The position numbers and the translations under genes were made by a program. From JACQHJ01 sp038063075 (GTDB lineage Bacteria > Patescibacteriota > Microgenomatia > Levybacterales > UBA12049): 27,343 nt of DNA. This document shows, piece by piece, positions 14,433-22,304 of this stretch. The stretch is from assembly GCA_038063075.1 (NCBI GenBank), contig JBBTVW010000007.1, positions 1-27,343 on the forward strand, in the 5' to 3' direction. Each line of letters opens with the position of its first letter. Positions within the stretch are counted from its first letter, which is position 1. The notes under the pieces are model-generated. The model saw only the letters and a program-made list of their open reading frames with translations, was not told the DNA's origin and ran no database searches.

Positions 14433-15389
14433 TTAAACGTTTTTTCTCCAAAACTCAAGTATTTCTTCTAGGGTTTTCTCAATCGATATTTCCGCAGTCC
14501 AATTTGTTAGATTTTTAAACTTAGTGTTGTCACATAAAAGCTCAGGATTATCGCTTGGACGAAGAAGCTTTGGATCAACTTCCACTTTAATTTTTGCATT
14601 ACTAAAAGAAAGAAGAATATTTAAAACATCTGACATTTTATAAGATTTTCCAGAACCAATATTATAAACCTCTCCCGCAATTCCCTTTTCCATAAGTAGT
14701 ACATATGCTCTTACCATATCTTTTACGTTGGTAAAATCTCTTTTAGCTTCCAAATTTCCAACTGTAAGTATTGGTTCTCTTTTGCCACTTTCTATTTCGG
14801 CAACTTTTTTAGCAAACGCGCTAGTTGCAAATTGGTCTGTTTGACCAGGTCCTATATGATTAAAAGGTCTTACTCTAATAATATTTAAATTGTATGAGAT
14901 GTTATATTGAAGACCCATATAATCTTGAGCAATTTTTGATATTGCATAAGGACTTGCTGGCTTTAATGGCGTTTGTTCGTCTACTGGAATATCGCTTGGG
15001 CTAACAATTCCATAAACTTCGGCCGATGAAATGATCATTATTTTAGGATTTATGTTACCCTTTCTTACTGCCTCTAATAGATTTAATTGAGAAGTTATAT
15101 TATTTGTTACAACTAAAGAAGGGTTTTCAAAACTTTTAGCTGCTGAAGCAAGTGCTGCAAGATGATAAATTTCATCAGGCTTACATTTTTCAATTACCTC
15201 AACTACTTTTTCAAAATCCATTAAGTCTAACCTATATAGCTCGATATTAGAAGAAATGTCTGCAAGGGAAGCTCCTATTTCACTATGATATGTACCAGCT
15301 AATCTAACACCTTCCTTATTAACAAGTAAGCGTGCAAGATAATTTCCTACAAAGCCTGAAATGCCTGTGATAAGAATTTTTTTATTCAT
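14433..15389 (-). CDS. rmd: GDP-6-deoxy-4-keto-mannose reductase (Rmd-like)
   Basis: 318-residue extended SDR. N-terminal ITGISGFVG (7-15), YHLAALASAAKSFENP, SSAEVYG (121-127) and SPYAISK with Y148 and K152 form the cofactor and catalytic sites. RVRPFNHIGPGQTDQFATSAFAKK and GNLEAKRDFTNVKDMVRAY are diagnostic of GDP-4-keto-6-deoxy-D-mannose reductases. It would make GDP-D-rhamnose from the Gmd product. Another GDP-6-deoxyhexose, such as GDP-6-deoxy-talose, cannot be excluded. It shares one base (TAATG) with the upstream ugd stop and is the last gene of the rmlB-rmlD-ugd-rmd operon. Confidence 0.85.
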   Translation of the reverse strand: MNKKILITGISGFVGNYLARLLVNKEGVRLAGTYHSEIGASLADISSNIELYRLDLMDFEKVVEVIEKCKPDEIYHLAALASAAKSFENPSLVVTNNITSQLNLLEAVRKGNINPKIMIISSAEVYGIVSPSDIPVDEQTPLKPASPYAISKIAQDYMGLQYNISYNLNIIRVRPFNHIGPGQTDQFATSAFAKKVAEIESGKREPILTVGNLEAKRDFTNVKDMVRAYVLLMEKGIAGEVYNIGSGKSYKMSDVLNILLSFSNAKIKVEVDPKLLRPSDNPELLCDNTKFKNLTNWTAEISIEKTLEEILEFWRKNV

Positions 15390-16681
15390 TATCTTCCTAC
15401 ACCTTGATATGTAAAATCTAACCTTTTAACTTCCAAAGGGTTATAAATATTTCTTGCATCTAATATTATTGGGGCTTTCATAACATTTTTTATTCTTGAT
15501 AAATCTAATTGTTTAAACTCATTCCACTCAGTTACAACTATTAAAAGATCAGCATCTTTTGCGGCTGAATACGAATCAGCACAAAGCTCAATTCCTGGTA
15601 AAATTCTTTTGGCGTTTTCCATTGAAACCGGATCATAAGCTTTTATTTTTGCTCCTAATTTTTTCAAATCATTAATAATAGATATTGATGGAGCATCTCT
15701 CATATCATCTGTATTTGGTTTAAAAGATAAACCAAGTACTGCAATAACTTTATCATCTAACTTTTCTGCTAAAAGTTTTTTAGCTTTCTTAACCACGTCA
15801 TCCATTGCATCTTGATTTACTTTATCTACATCTTTAAGCAAAGAAAAATCATAGCCATAAGAATTAGCGATTACTATTAATGCCTTAACATCTTTAGGAA
15901 AACAACTTCCACCATATCCTGCTCCAGGAGAAAGAAATTGATTGCCAATTCTTTTATCAAGACCAATTCCTTCCAGCACTTTTAATCCATCGGCATCTGA
16001 CAACTCACTTAATTTTGCAATTGCATTTGAAAAAGAAATTTTTGTAGCAAGAAATGCATTTGCAGCATATTTAATCATTTCTGCTGTTTCAATATTTGAC
16101 AAAACATAACTTCCATCAATTGGCTCATGAAGTTCTATAAGAATATCTTGTGCTTTTTGATTATCAGTTCCAATTACGATTCTATCTGGATGAAGTGTAT
16201 CTGAAATTGCAGTTCCTTCTCTTAAAAACTCAGGAACTGATCCAAGATCAAATTCTGCTTTTTCATTTTTTACGCTTTCGATAATTTCTCTTGTCTTTTT
16301 ATTTGTGCCAACAGGAACTGTACTTTTGGTTACAACAACGCTATACCCATCTAAGTGTTTTCCAAGCTCCTCTGCTACTTTAAAAACAACAGAAAGATCT
16401 GCTTCGCCATTTTCTTTAGGTGGAGTTCCAACTGCAATAAATATTACCTTTGAATCAGGGATTGCCTTATCATAATCCAAAGTAAACAAAAGTCTTCCTG
16501 CTGCTACATTTCTTTGAACAATCTCAGCAAGACCTGGTTCATAAATAGGGATTATTCCTTTTTGAAGATTTTTAATTTTTTCTTCAGTATGACCAATAAC
16601 CCAAACCGTATTTCCTAAATCTGCAAAGACTGCTGCTGTAACTAATCCTACATATCCATGCCCAATAAAAGTTATTGTCAT
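15389..16681 (-). CDS. ugd: UDP-glucose 6-dehydrogenase
   Basis: 430 residues, full length. Two-step NAD oxidation of UDP-glucose to UDP-glucuronate. The N-terminal Rossmann site is FIGHGYVGLVTAAVFADLG (5-23). VGTPPKENGEADLS, TKSTVPVGT and SVPEFLREG are family blocks; EMIKYAANAF carries K204 and N208; SPGAGYGGSCFPKD contains the catalytic C260. The C-terminal LGLSFKPNTDDMRDAPS is the UDP-binding domain. UDP-glucuronate made here could feed the UXS-like enzyme at 12387-13340. It overlaps rmlD by 4 bp and rmd by 1 bp, fixing it within the operon. Confidence 0.95.
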   Translation of the reverse strand: MTITFIGHGYVGLVTAAVFADLGNTVWVIGHTEEKIKNLQKGIIPIYEPGLAEIVQRNVAAGRLLFTLDYDKAIPDSKVIFIAVGTPPKENGEADLSVVFKVAEELGKHLDGYSVVVTKSTVPVGTNKKTREIIESVKNEKAEFDLGSVPEFLREGTAISDTLHPDRIVIGTDNQKAQDILIELHEPIDGSYVLSNIETAEMIKYAANAFLATKISFSNAIAKLSELSDADGLKVLEGIGLDKRIGNQFLSPGAGYGGSCFPKDVKALIVIANSYGYDFSLLKDVDKVNQDAMDDVVKKAKKLLAEKLDDKVIAVLGLSFKPNTDDMRDAPSISIINDLKKLGAKIKAYDPVSMENAKRILPGIELCADSYSAAKDADLLIVVTEWNEFKQLDLSRIKNVMKAPIILDARNIYNPLEVKRLDFTYQGVGR

Positions 16682-17547
16682 ATTTGTGTTTTAATAATTT
16701 CTAAACCTTCTGTAAATGTGTGCATTACTACACCAAGCTCCCTAATTTTATCATTGTTTAAGGCTGATGAAAAGGGCTCAGGTGGACGACCAACTAAAAA
16801 CTCTTGCCTTGTTGTCTTACTTACTAAATTGGTATCAAGATTAAATGCTTTTGCAACTAATATTACAGCTTCGTAAACGCTAAGCATCTCACTACCAACT
16901 GTATGGTAAATTCCTGTTCCATTTTTTTCAACTAATGCATCAAAAGCTATTGCTAAATCATCAATAAATGTTGGAGAAATAATTCTATCTTCTAATACTG
17001 AAATTTTCTTACCACCAGAAAGCCATTCTTTAAAAAAGCTTACAAAATCAGGCTTAGTAAAGGCTGCCCTATAAGGATATGCAGTTCTCATAATTAACCA
17101 GGGTGTTGAAAGATTTTGTACTACTTTTTCTGCCTCAGCTTTTGTAATAGCATAAAAACTTAAAGGATTATATGGAGCATCTTCCTTAAAACCATCTTCT
17201 GGCATAGTATCTCCTCCAACTACCATATCAGTTGAGAGATGAATTAATTTTTTTCCAGTTTGACTGCAAGCTTTTGCAACATTCCACGTACCAACTACGT
17301 TTATTTTCCAACACTGACTATTTTCTTTTAAATCTTTTTCTTTTTCCGCCATTTTTACATCTGTATAGGCTGCTGCGTGAAATACAATTTGTGCATCTGA
17401 AGAAGAAATTGCTTTAAAAACAGATTCGTAGTTTACGATATCAACACCTGTTGACCTACTTATATTTTCAAACTCATACTTATTATCTAAAAGCTGGGTG
17501 ATTCTTGATCCTATTAAGCCATTTAATCCAGTTCCTAAAATTTTCAC
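16678..17547 (-). CDS. rmlD: dTDP-4-dehydrorhamnose reductase (RmlD-like)
   Basis: 289-residue SDR of the RmlD type, which makes dTDP-L-rhamnose from dTDP-4-keto-L-rhamnose. LGTGLNGLIGS is the NADPH motif; FHAAAYTDVKMAEKE corresponds to the family's AAYTxVDxAE, with the usual aspartate replaced by lysine at the following position. LSTDMVVGG (104-112) stands for STDYVFDG, and SFYAITKAEAE holds Y132 and K136. The C-terminal RPPEPFSSALNNDKI matches RPxxSxLdxxKl. Several positions are off-consensus, so a related 4-keto-sugar reductase remains possible. It overlaps rmlB and ugd by 4 bp each. Confidence 0.82.
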   Translation of the reverse strand: MKILGTGLNGLIGSRITQLLDNKYEFENISRSTGVDIVNYESVFKAISSSDAQIVFHAAAYTDVKMAEKEKDLKENSQCWKINVVGTWNVAKACSQTGKKLIHLSTDMVVGGDTMPEDGFKEDAPYNPLSFYAITKAEAEKVVQNLSTPWLIMRTAYPYRAAFTKPDFVSFFKEWLSGGKKISVLEDRIISPTFIDDLAIAFDALVEKNGTGIYHTVGSEMLSVYEAVILVAKAFNLDTNLVSKTTRQEFLVGRPPEPFSSALNNDKIRELGVVMHTFTEGLEIIKTQI

Positions 17548-18569
17548 AATTGATCAACATTTCCTCCCAAGTTATTATGCAGGATATCTTTATAATCTTC
17601 TGCTTTTATTGCTTCCCACCAACTTTTATTTTCAATATACCAGTCAATCGTTTTTTCTAACCACTTATCAAAATCATGTAATGGTTTCCAGCCAAGCTCC
17701 TTATTTATTTTTGTCCAGTCAACATCATATTTTCGATCATTCCCTGCTCTATCTTTTACAAAATGGATATAGTCCTCTGACTTTCCCATTATACTTAATA
17801 TCCGCTTAACTACTTCTAGATTTGAAATGCCTTTATTCATTCCACCAACTAAATATGTTTCTCCAATTTTGCCTTTTTCTAAAATAAGTTCAATTGCTCT
17901 AACATGATCTTCAACATACAACCAATCTCTGATATTTTTTCCATCTCCATGAAGTGGAACTTTTTTATCCTCTAAAAGATTTGTAATTGCAATTGGAATT
18001 AGCTTTTCTGGATACATTGCTGGACCATAGTTATTTGAACAATTGCTAATAGTGATAGGCAATCCATACGTATGATAATATGCTCTAACTAAATGGTCTG
18101 CGGCAGCCTTTGTTGCTGAATAAGGACTTGATGGATCATATTTTGTATCCTCGTTAAACTGTGCAGGATTATCTAGGGCAATACTTCCAAATACTTCATC
18201 TGTAGAAATATGATGGAATCTTTTAACACCATGTTTTTTGGCAGATTCAAGTAAAACATAAGTGCCAACAAAATTAGAATGAATAAAAGGCTTTGGATCC
18301 ATTATCGATCTATCTACGTGTGTTTCTGCAGCAAAATGAACTACAATATCTACGCCTTTCATTACCTCATCTACTTTTTCACTATCGCAAACATCAGCGC
18401 AAACAAAAGAATAATTAGGATTTTCTTGGACACCCTCAAGATTTACAATATTTCCTGCATAAGTAAGCTTATCTATATTTACGATGATGTCATTTGGATG
18501 ATTTTTCATCCAGTAGAGAATAAAATGGGAGCCTATAAAACCCGCTCCACCTGTTACCAAAAGCTTCAT
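17544..18569 (-). CDS. rmlB: dTDP-glucose 4,6-dehydratase
   Basis: 341 residues, full length; converts dTDP-glucose to dTDP-4-keto-6-deoxyglucose. GGAGFIGSH (7-15), NIDKLTYAGN (31-40), FAAETHVDRSI (79-89), ISTDEVFGS with T123-D124-E125, SPYSATKAAADHLV with Y150 and K154, NCSNNYGP, and RDWLYVEDHVRAI are all classical RmlB motifs. It heads the operon with rmlD, ugd and rmd, and is divergent from the rmlC-like gene. rmlA, the first pathway enzyme, is not in the window. Confidence 0.96.
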   Translation of the reverse strand: MKLLVTGGAGFIGSHFILYWMKNHPNDIIVNIDKLTYAGNIVNLEGVQENPNYSFVCADVCDSEKVDEVMKGVDIVVHFAAETHVDRSIMDPKPFIHSNFVGTYVLLESAKKHGVKRFHHISTDEVFGSIALDNPAQFNEDTKYDPSSPYSATKAAADHLVRAYYHTYGLPITISNCSNNYGPAMYPEKLIPIAITNLLEDKKVPLHGDGKNIRDWLYVEDHVRAIELILEKGKIGETYLVGGMNKGISNLEVVKRILSIMGKSEDYIHFVKDRAGNDRKYDVDWTKINKELGWKPLHDFDKWLEKTIDWYIENKSWWEAIKAEDYKDILHNNLGGNVDQL

Positions 18570-18581
18570 ATTAACCCATTA

Positions 18582-18610
18582 ATCTTATCATGTATTGTTT
18601 GTCAAGACAA
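18582..18610 (-). promoter_or_regulatory. Promoter of the rmlB operon
   Basis: Minus strand TTGTCT (18610-18605), 17-bp spacer, TAAGAT (18587-18582) preceded by TGA, i.e. an extended -10. The expected transcript start is near 18575, about six bases before the rmlB ATG at 18569. Its -35 lies next to that of the opposing rmlC promoter. Confidence 0.55.
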
Positions 18611-18628
18611 CCTGTTTTGTGCTATATT
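18599..18628 (+). promoter_or_regulatory. Promoter of the rmlC-like gene, leaderless
   Basis: Plus strand TTGTCA (18599-18604), 18-bp spacer, TATATT (18623-18628), seven bases before the ATG at 18636. The expected transcript start falls at or next to the start codon, with no room for a Shine-Dalgarno. Confidence 0.6.
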
Positions 18629-18635
18629 TAATTTT

Positions 18636-19268
18636 ATGAACGATAAATACAAGCTTGCAATTTCTCCAAACGATCCAGACTTTCCCAAAATGATTCAAGC
18701 AACGGAAATCCCAGGTTTATTAATTTATCAAAGAGATGAAAATGAGGACAATAGAGGTTTTTTTAAAGAAGTTGTTGAACTTAGAGATCTTGAAAAAGTT
18801 TTAGGTAAGACCATTAACGTAAAACAATGGAATCATTCCAAATCTATACCAAATGTTATAAGAGGTTTTCACTCTGAACCATGGGAAAAGATAATTTATG
18901 TTGCAAAAGGAAATGCCCTAGCGGTAATTGTTGATTTTAGAATTGACTCCCCAACCTTTGGAAAAGTAGTTAAAATACCACTTGGAGAAAATAATAGAAA
19001 CACTATTTATTTACCCCTTGGAATGGGAAATGGTTTTTGTTCCTTAGGAGACACGGACACAGAATACATGTATATGATAACTGATTATTTCGAAGGAAAA
19101 CCAACTCCAGCAGTTTCATATAAAGATCCTGTTCTTACAAAACAGTTTGGAGGATGGCCAGTAGAAAACCCAATTGTAAGTGAAAAAGATCAAAGCTATC
19201 CCACATTAAAAGAAAAATTTGGAGAACAGATTGATTTCTCAAAATTCCCCTGGTTAAAAGAAGAATAA
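18636..19268 (+). CDS. rmlC: dTDP-4-dehydrorhamnose 3,5-epimerase-like cupin (RmlC-like)
   Basis: 210-residue cupin. The start at 18636 is chosen because the longer open frame (from 18279) would lie inside rmlB and skip the promoter. RGFFKEVVEL (40-49), VKQWNHSKSIPNVIRGFHSEP (62-82) and VDFRIDSPTFGK match RmlC. The catalytic His is H79; probable matches to the other active-site residues are K85, Y146 and D164. The usual GFAHGF block is GMGNGF, so a substrate-side histidine is Asn132. It is longer than typical RmlC (about 185) owing to an N-terminal extension and the ending GEQIDFSKFPWLKEE. Likely completes dTDP-L-rhamnose synthesis with the divergent rmlB-rmlD; another sugar epimerase is possible. 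Confidence 0.8.
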   Translation: MNDKYKLAISPNDPDFPKMIQATEIPGLLIYQRDENEDNRGFFKEVVELRDLEKVLGKTINVKQWNHSKSIPNVIRGFHSEPWEKIIYVAKGNALAVIVDFRIDSPTFGKVVKIPLGENNRNTIYLPLGMGNGFCSLGDTDTEYMYMITDYFEGKPTPAVSYKDPVLTKQFGGWPVENPIVSEKDQSYPTLKEKFGEQIDFSKFPWLKEE

Positions 19269-19270
19269 TT

Positions 19271-20215
19271 CTACGAAGCTACCTTAATACTTCCTAAAGC
19301 TCTACTTTCTAAAAATGCTACTGCCTTATCAATTAAATAATACAAAAGGGGTGGATATTTATTTTTATAATTTTTCCTATAAAAAATTCTCATAGCATTA
19401 AATCTTTCTTTCTGTAATCTTTTTTTAGTTTCGATATTTGCAGTTGTAATATCAGCTGCTTTTTTCTTAATTCCACTGGATGCACCACCAATATGCATTA
19501 TGCTTTTTTCTCCAACATAATATATTTTATATCCTAAGTTTTTAATGTTGTAACAAAACTGTAAATCTTCTCCGTAGAAAAAATAATCCTCATCCCACCA
19601 ACCAACTTTTTCTCCAATACTTCTTGACATAATCATAAAAGCTCCTTCTATTGCATCAACTTCATGGGTTGTGTCCATATCTTCCCATCCTCTTGTATAG
19701 CCAGCAAATATTTTGCTTTTAGGAAAAATTCTTTGCAATCCCAAAAAATAACAAAATGCATTCCATGGGGTTGGAAATCCTCTGTGGCAATTAAAATCAA
19801 TTTGTCCATCCTTATTAATTAATTTACATGATGCACTACCAACCTCTGAATGTGCATTCATAAAATCAATCATATAATTTAGGGTATCTTTATAAACAAT
19901 AGTATCGGGGTTTAAAAATAAGACATATTTTCCTTTAGCATATTTAACTCCCGTATTATTTCCTTTTGAAAAACCTAAATTTCCTCCGTTATCAATGATA
20001 TGAAAGGTTTTTATTTTAGTTTTATTTTTATATTCTTTAAAATATTCTAAGCTACCATCAGTTGACCTGTTATCCGCTACTATTACTTCATATTTGCCAC
20101 TACTTACCTCTTCTAAATAATTTTCTTCAATAGAGGAAACAGCTTCAGCTGTAATCTCTTTTGTGTTATAGGTTAAAATAATTATTGATAAGTCTACGTT
20201 TAAATTGTCTGCCAT
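19271..20215 (-). CDS. GT2 glycosyltransferase, rhamnosyltransferase-like
   Basis: 314 residues. A GT-A fold: SIIILTYNTKEITAEAVSSI, nucleotide-binding DNRSTDGS, the DNGGNLGFSKGNNTGVKYAKG block, and the metal-binding LFLNPDT. EGAFMIMSRSIGEKVGWWDEDYFFYGEDLQFC is the acceptor-side ED motif typical of rhamnosyl and related transferases. No strong membrane domain; about 60 basic residues at the end may dock at the membrane. It starts 1 bp after the preceding GT2 gene, which suggests a pair acting in sequence. dTDP-L-rhamnose as donor is inferred only from the neighbouring rml genes. Its stop lies 2 bp from the convergent rmlC-like stop. Confidence 0.88.
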   Translation of the reverse strand: MADNLNVDLSIIILTYNTKEITAEAVSSIEENYLEEVSSGKYEVIVADNRSTDGSLEYFKEYKNKTKIKTFHIIDNGGNLGFSKGNNTGVKYAKGKYVLFLNPDTIVYKDTLNYMIDFMNAHSEVGSASCKLINKDGQIDFNCHRGFPTPWNAFCYFLGLQRIFPKSKIFAGYTRGWEDMDTTHEVDAIEGAFMIMSRSIGEKVGWWDEDYFFYGEDLQFCYNIKNLGYKIYYVGEKSIMHIGGASSGIKKKAADITTANIETKKRLQKERFNAMRIFYRKNYKNKYPPLLYYLIDKAVAFLESRALGSIKVAS

Positions 20216-20216
20216 A

Positions 20217-21101
20217 TTATTTAATTGCTAAAAGTGCTTCTCTATAAGTTTCCTTTAAGTATTTATTATTTTTTAAAATGCCAATAGTAATTAATAAATA
20301 GGCTTTTAACATAAGTAAGGTTTTTAATATTAAGTATTCTAAAAAACTTCTATGCTTTTTATAAAAATATAAAAGGTTTTTATAAATATTAACTATGGCA
20401 AAAGTTCTGTTGGTACTACCATGCTCAGCGTGCAAAACATAAGTATTTGGATAAAAAAAGGTTTGATATCCCTTTAGCTTTGCTCTGTAACAAAGCTCCA
20501 TATCTTCTGTATACATAAAAATTTTCTCATCAAATCCTTTTAGTTTTTCAAATATATTTTTTCTTATCATTAAAAGTCCACCTTTTACCCAATCCACCTT
20601 ACTTATTTCCTTAGGGCTTTTATCAAGTAAGCCCAACTTTTGCATACCTAAAAGTAACATTATTGCCTTAAATAATGTATAAAAAGCTCCTGCGCTTGCC
20701 TGAAGAGAACCATCAACATTTCTAAGTTGTCCTCCTAATATAGAAACATTTGGATTATTACCTAAATATTTTGCCATTTTTAAAATACCAGAATCTTTAA
20801 CAACTGTGTCGTTATTTAAGAAAAGTAAATATTCTCCCTCTGCCTTTTGAGCTCCTAAATTACATCCCTTACCAAAGCCTCCGTTTTCACTACTTTCAAT
20901 TAATTTAATATTTTGATATTTCTTTTTTGAAATATTATCTCGTATTATATTTACACTTTCCCCTAAGGATGCATTGTCAACGATAATTAACTCTACTAAG
21001 TCTTTTTCAAACTCTTCTTTAAATTGGATATATAAAGACTCCATGCAAGCAATAGTTAAATTTTCCTTTTTATAATTTAAGGTGATAATAGAAATAAGCA
21101 T
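20217..21101 (-). CDS. GT2 glycosyltransferase
   Basis: 294 residues with the same motif series as its downstream neighbour: SIITLNYKKENLTIACMESL, DNASLGES, SSENGGFGKGCNLGAQKAEG, LFLNNDT, then VKGGLLMIRKNIFEKLKGFDEKIFMYTEDMELCYRAK. The C-terminal 70 residues include YKNLLYFYKKHRSFLEYLILKTLLMLKAYLLITIG, probably membrane-associated. It directly follows a small membrane protein gene (adjacent stop and start) and lies within the same minus-strand run as the CAP-domain gene. Donor and acceptor are unknown; assembly of a surface glycan is likely. Confidence 0.88.
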   Translation of the reverse strand: MLISIITLNYKKENLTIACMESLYIQFKEEFEKDLVELIIVDNASLGESVNIIRDNISKKKYQNIKLIESSENGGFGKGCNLGAQKAEGEYLLFLNNDTVVKDSGILKMAKYLGNNPNVSILGGQLRNVDGSLQASAGAFYTLFKAIMLLLGMQKLGLLDKSPKEISKVDWVKGGLLMIRKNIFEKLKGFDEKIFMYTEDMELCYRAKLKGYQTFFYPNTYVLHAEHGSTNRTFAIVNIYKNLLYFYKKHRSFLEYLILKTLLMLKAYLLITIGILKNNKYLKETYREALLAIK

Positions 21102-21368
21102 TTAAATTCCTCCGGTAAATATAAAAAATATTATAGAAAGACCAAGAAGACCAATTAACAAATACTCTGTAGTTATTTTTTTTGTTAACTCATGATTTAT
21201 TTTGTGATGTAAAATTCCCCAAATAACGTACAAGATTATTGTTGCAACAATTGTAATAATTTGTAAATTTTTATTTGGAGAAGCAAAAACAGTCGTAATA
21301 ACTCCAACTGTAAAGATAATAAAAAGCATTAAATAGTAATTTAGATGTTTAAATAATTTCTTTGTCAT
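21102..21368 (-). CDS. Small three-helix membrane protein, unknown
   Basis: 88 residues with three hydrophobic segments (about 12-30, 36-53 and 67-85), short basic loops and a periplasm-facing GGI end. No enzymatic motif is seen and I do not recognise a named family. It abuts the CAP-domain gene and the GT2 gene with no gap, so it is almost certainly translated with them. Could be a partner or anchor for either neighbour. Confidence 0.7.
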   Translation of the reverse strand: MTKKLFKHLNYYLMLFIIFTVGVITTVFASPNKNLQIITIVATIILYVIWGILHHKINHELTKKITTEYLLIGLLGLSIIFFIFTGGI

Positions 21369-22301
21369 TTAGATTATGTATCCTTTCAATAAAACTAAGA
21401 TCAAAGCTAAGATAAGACCTAAAAACATTATATGATCTAAATTATGTCCTACAAATCTTAAAATCTTTTTTCTTTCAATTATTACCATATCCAGTATAAA
21501 CACAAATATAAATATTGTAATTGCTATTTGTGCAATATTAGATGAAAAAGTTTCTGCATTAATAAGAGGTTTTACCTCTGGGGTTGTTTGTCTAGCAACA
21601 GTTTTTGGAGTTTCTTTTTCTGCCTCTACTGTATCTTTTATATCTTCTGTCACAACAACGGGTTCAGTTGCTAGATTTTGACTAACCTCTGCTACCTCAG
21701 TTATTTTTTCACTTTCCTCACTAACTAGTGCACTAGCTAAATTAGATGTTCCTAGCATTTGAACAACTAATACCGTATCTTCCCCATTTAAACTACCTGA
21801 AACAACAGCAAAACCAACGTTTGAGTAATTACCTGAAAGCATGTTTTGCCTATGAGAATCACTTGCCATCCATGCATTAACTACATCTGATGAATTGGTA
21901 TAACCCCTTGCTAGGTTTTCCCCAGCATATGTATATGCATATCCAGCGCCTTTAATAAAAACCCATGGCGTAACCCCATCAGGAGAAATATGTGCCCAAT
22001 ATCCCTTTGCTAACATATCGTTTCCTTTGTTTTGCGCAGCCTGATTTAGTCTTTCATCTAAGCTTAAAAGGCCAAGTCCGCTCTCTTGTCTTTTTTGATT
22101 AGTTAGGATTAAAAGCTGATCTATAGAAACATCAGAAGAAATACCCAAAACTTGTGGGAAATTTGTTTTAGTTACTGACATTAAAATACCAGCTGTGAAA
22201 AAAAAGACTATAAATAATGCAATAATTTTGTGGTGTAAAATTCTAGCTCTGTAATTATTAGTTATTTGTGGAGTAAATAAGTGATGTAAGTATTTAAGCA
22301 T
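21369..22301 (-). CDS. CAP (SCP/PR1) domain protein, multi-pass anchored
   Basis: 310 residues. A membrane segment (about 27-45) precedes the CAP domain (about 62-185) with LLILTNQKRQESGLGLLSL, AHISPDG (H104), YAGENLARG (E128) and WMASDSHRQNML (H150), the typical CAP metal/active-site residues, and NVGFAVV. A Glu/Thr/Val-rich linker follows (about 190-250), then two membrane segments near the C-terminus (about 256-275 and 290-308). The CAP domain should face outside. Bacterial CAP proteins are secreted, with roles ranging from sporulation to uncertain binding; the two C-terminal membrane segments are less usual. Confidence 0.85.
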   Translation of the reverse strand: MLKYLHHLFTPQITNNYRARILHHKIIALFIVFFFTAGILMSVTKTNFPQVLGISSDVSIDQLLILTNQKRQESGLGLLSLDERLNQAAQNKGNDMLAKGYWAHISPDGVTPWVFIKGAGYAYTYAGENLARGYTNSSDVVNAWMASDSHRQNMLSGNYSNVGFAVVSGSLNGEDTVLVVQMLGTSNLASALVSEESEKITEVAEVSQNLATEPVVVTEDIKDTVEAEKETPKTVARQTTPEVKPLINAETFSSNIAQIAITIFIFVFILDMVIIERKKILRFVGHNLDHIMFLGLILALILVLLKGYII

Positions 22302-22304
22302 AAT

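Noticed and set aside
12387..18569. Horizontally acquired glycan island
   Set aside because: No integrase, transposase, tRNA or direct repeats flank it and base and codon use look like the rest of the window. Transfer cannot be judged without the genome.
18279..18635. N-terminal extension of the rmlC-like open frame
   Set aside because: It runs antisense through rmlB and past the promoter at 18599-18628; RmlC homology begins only after the ATG at 18636.
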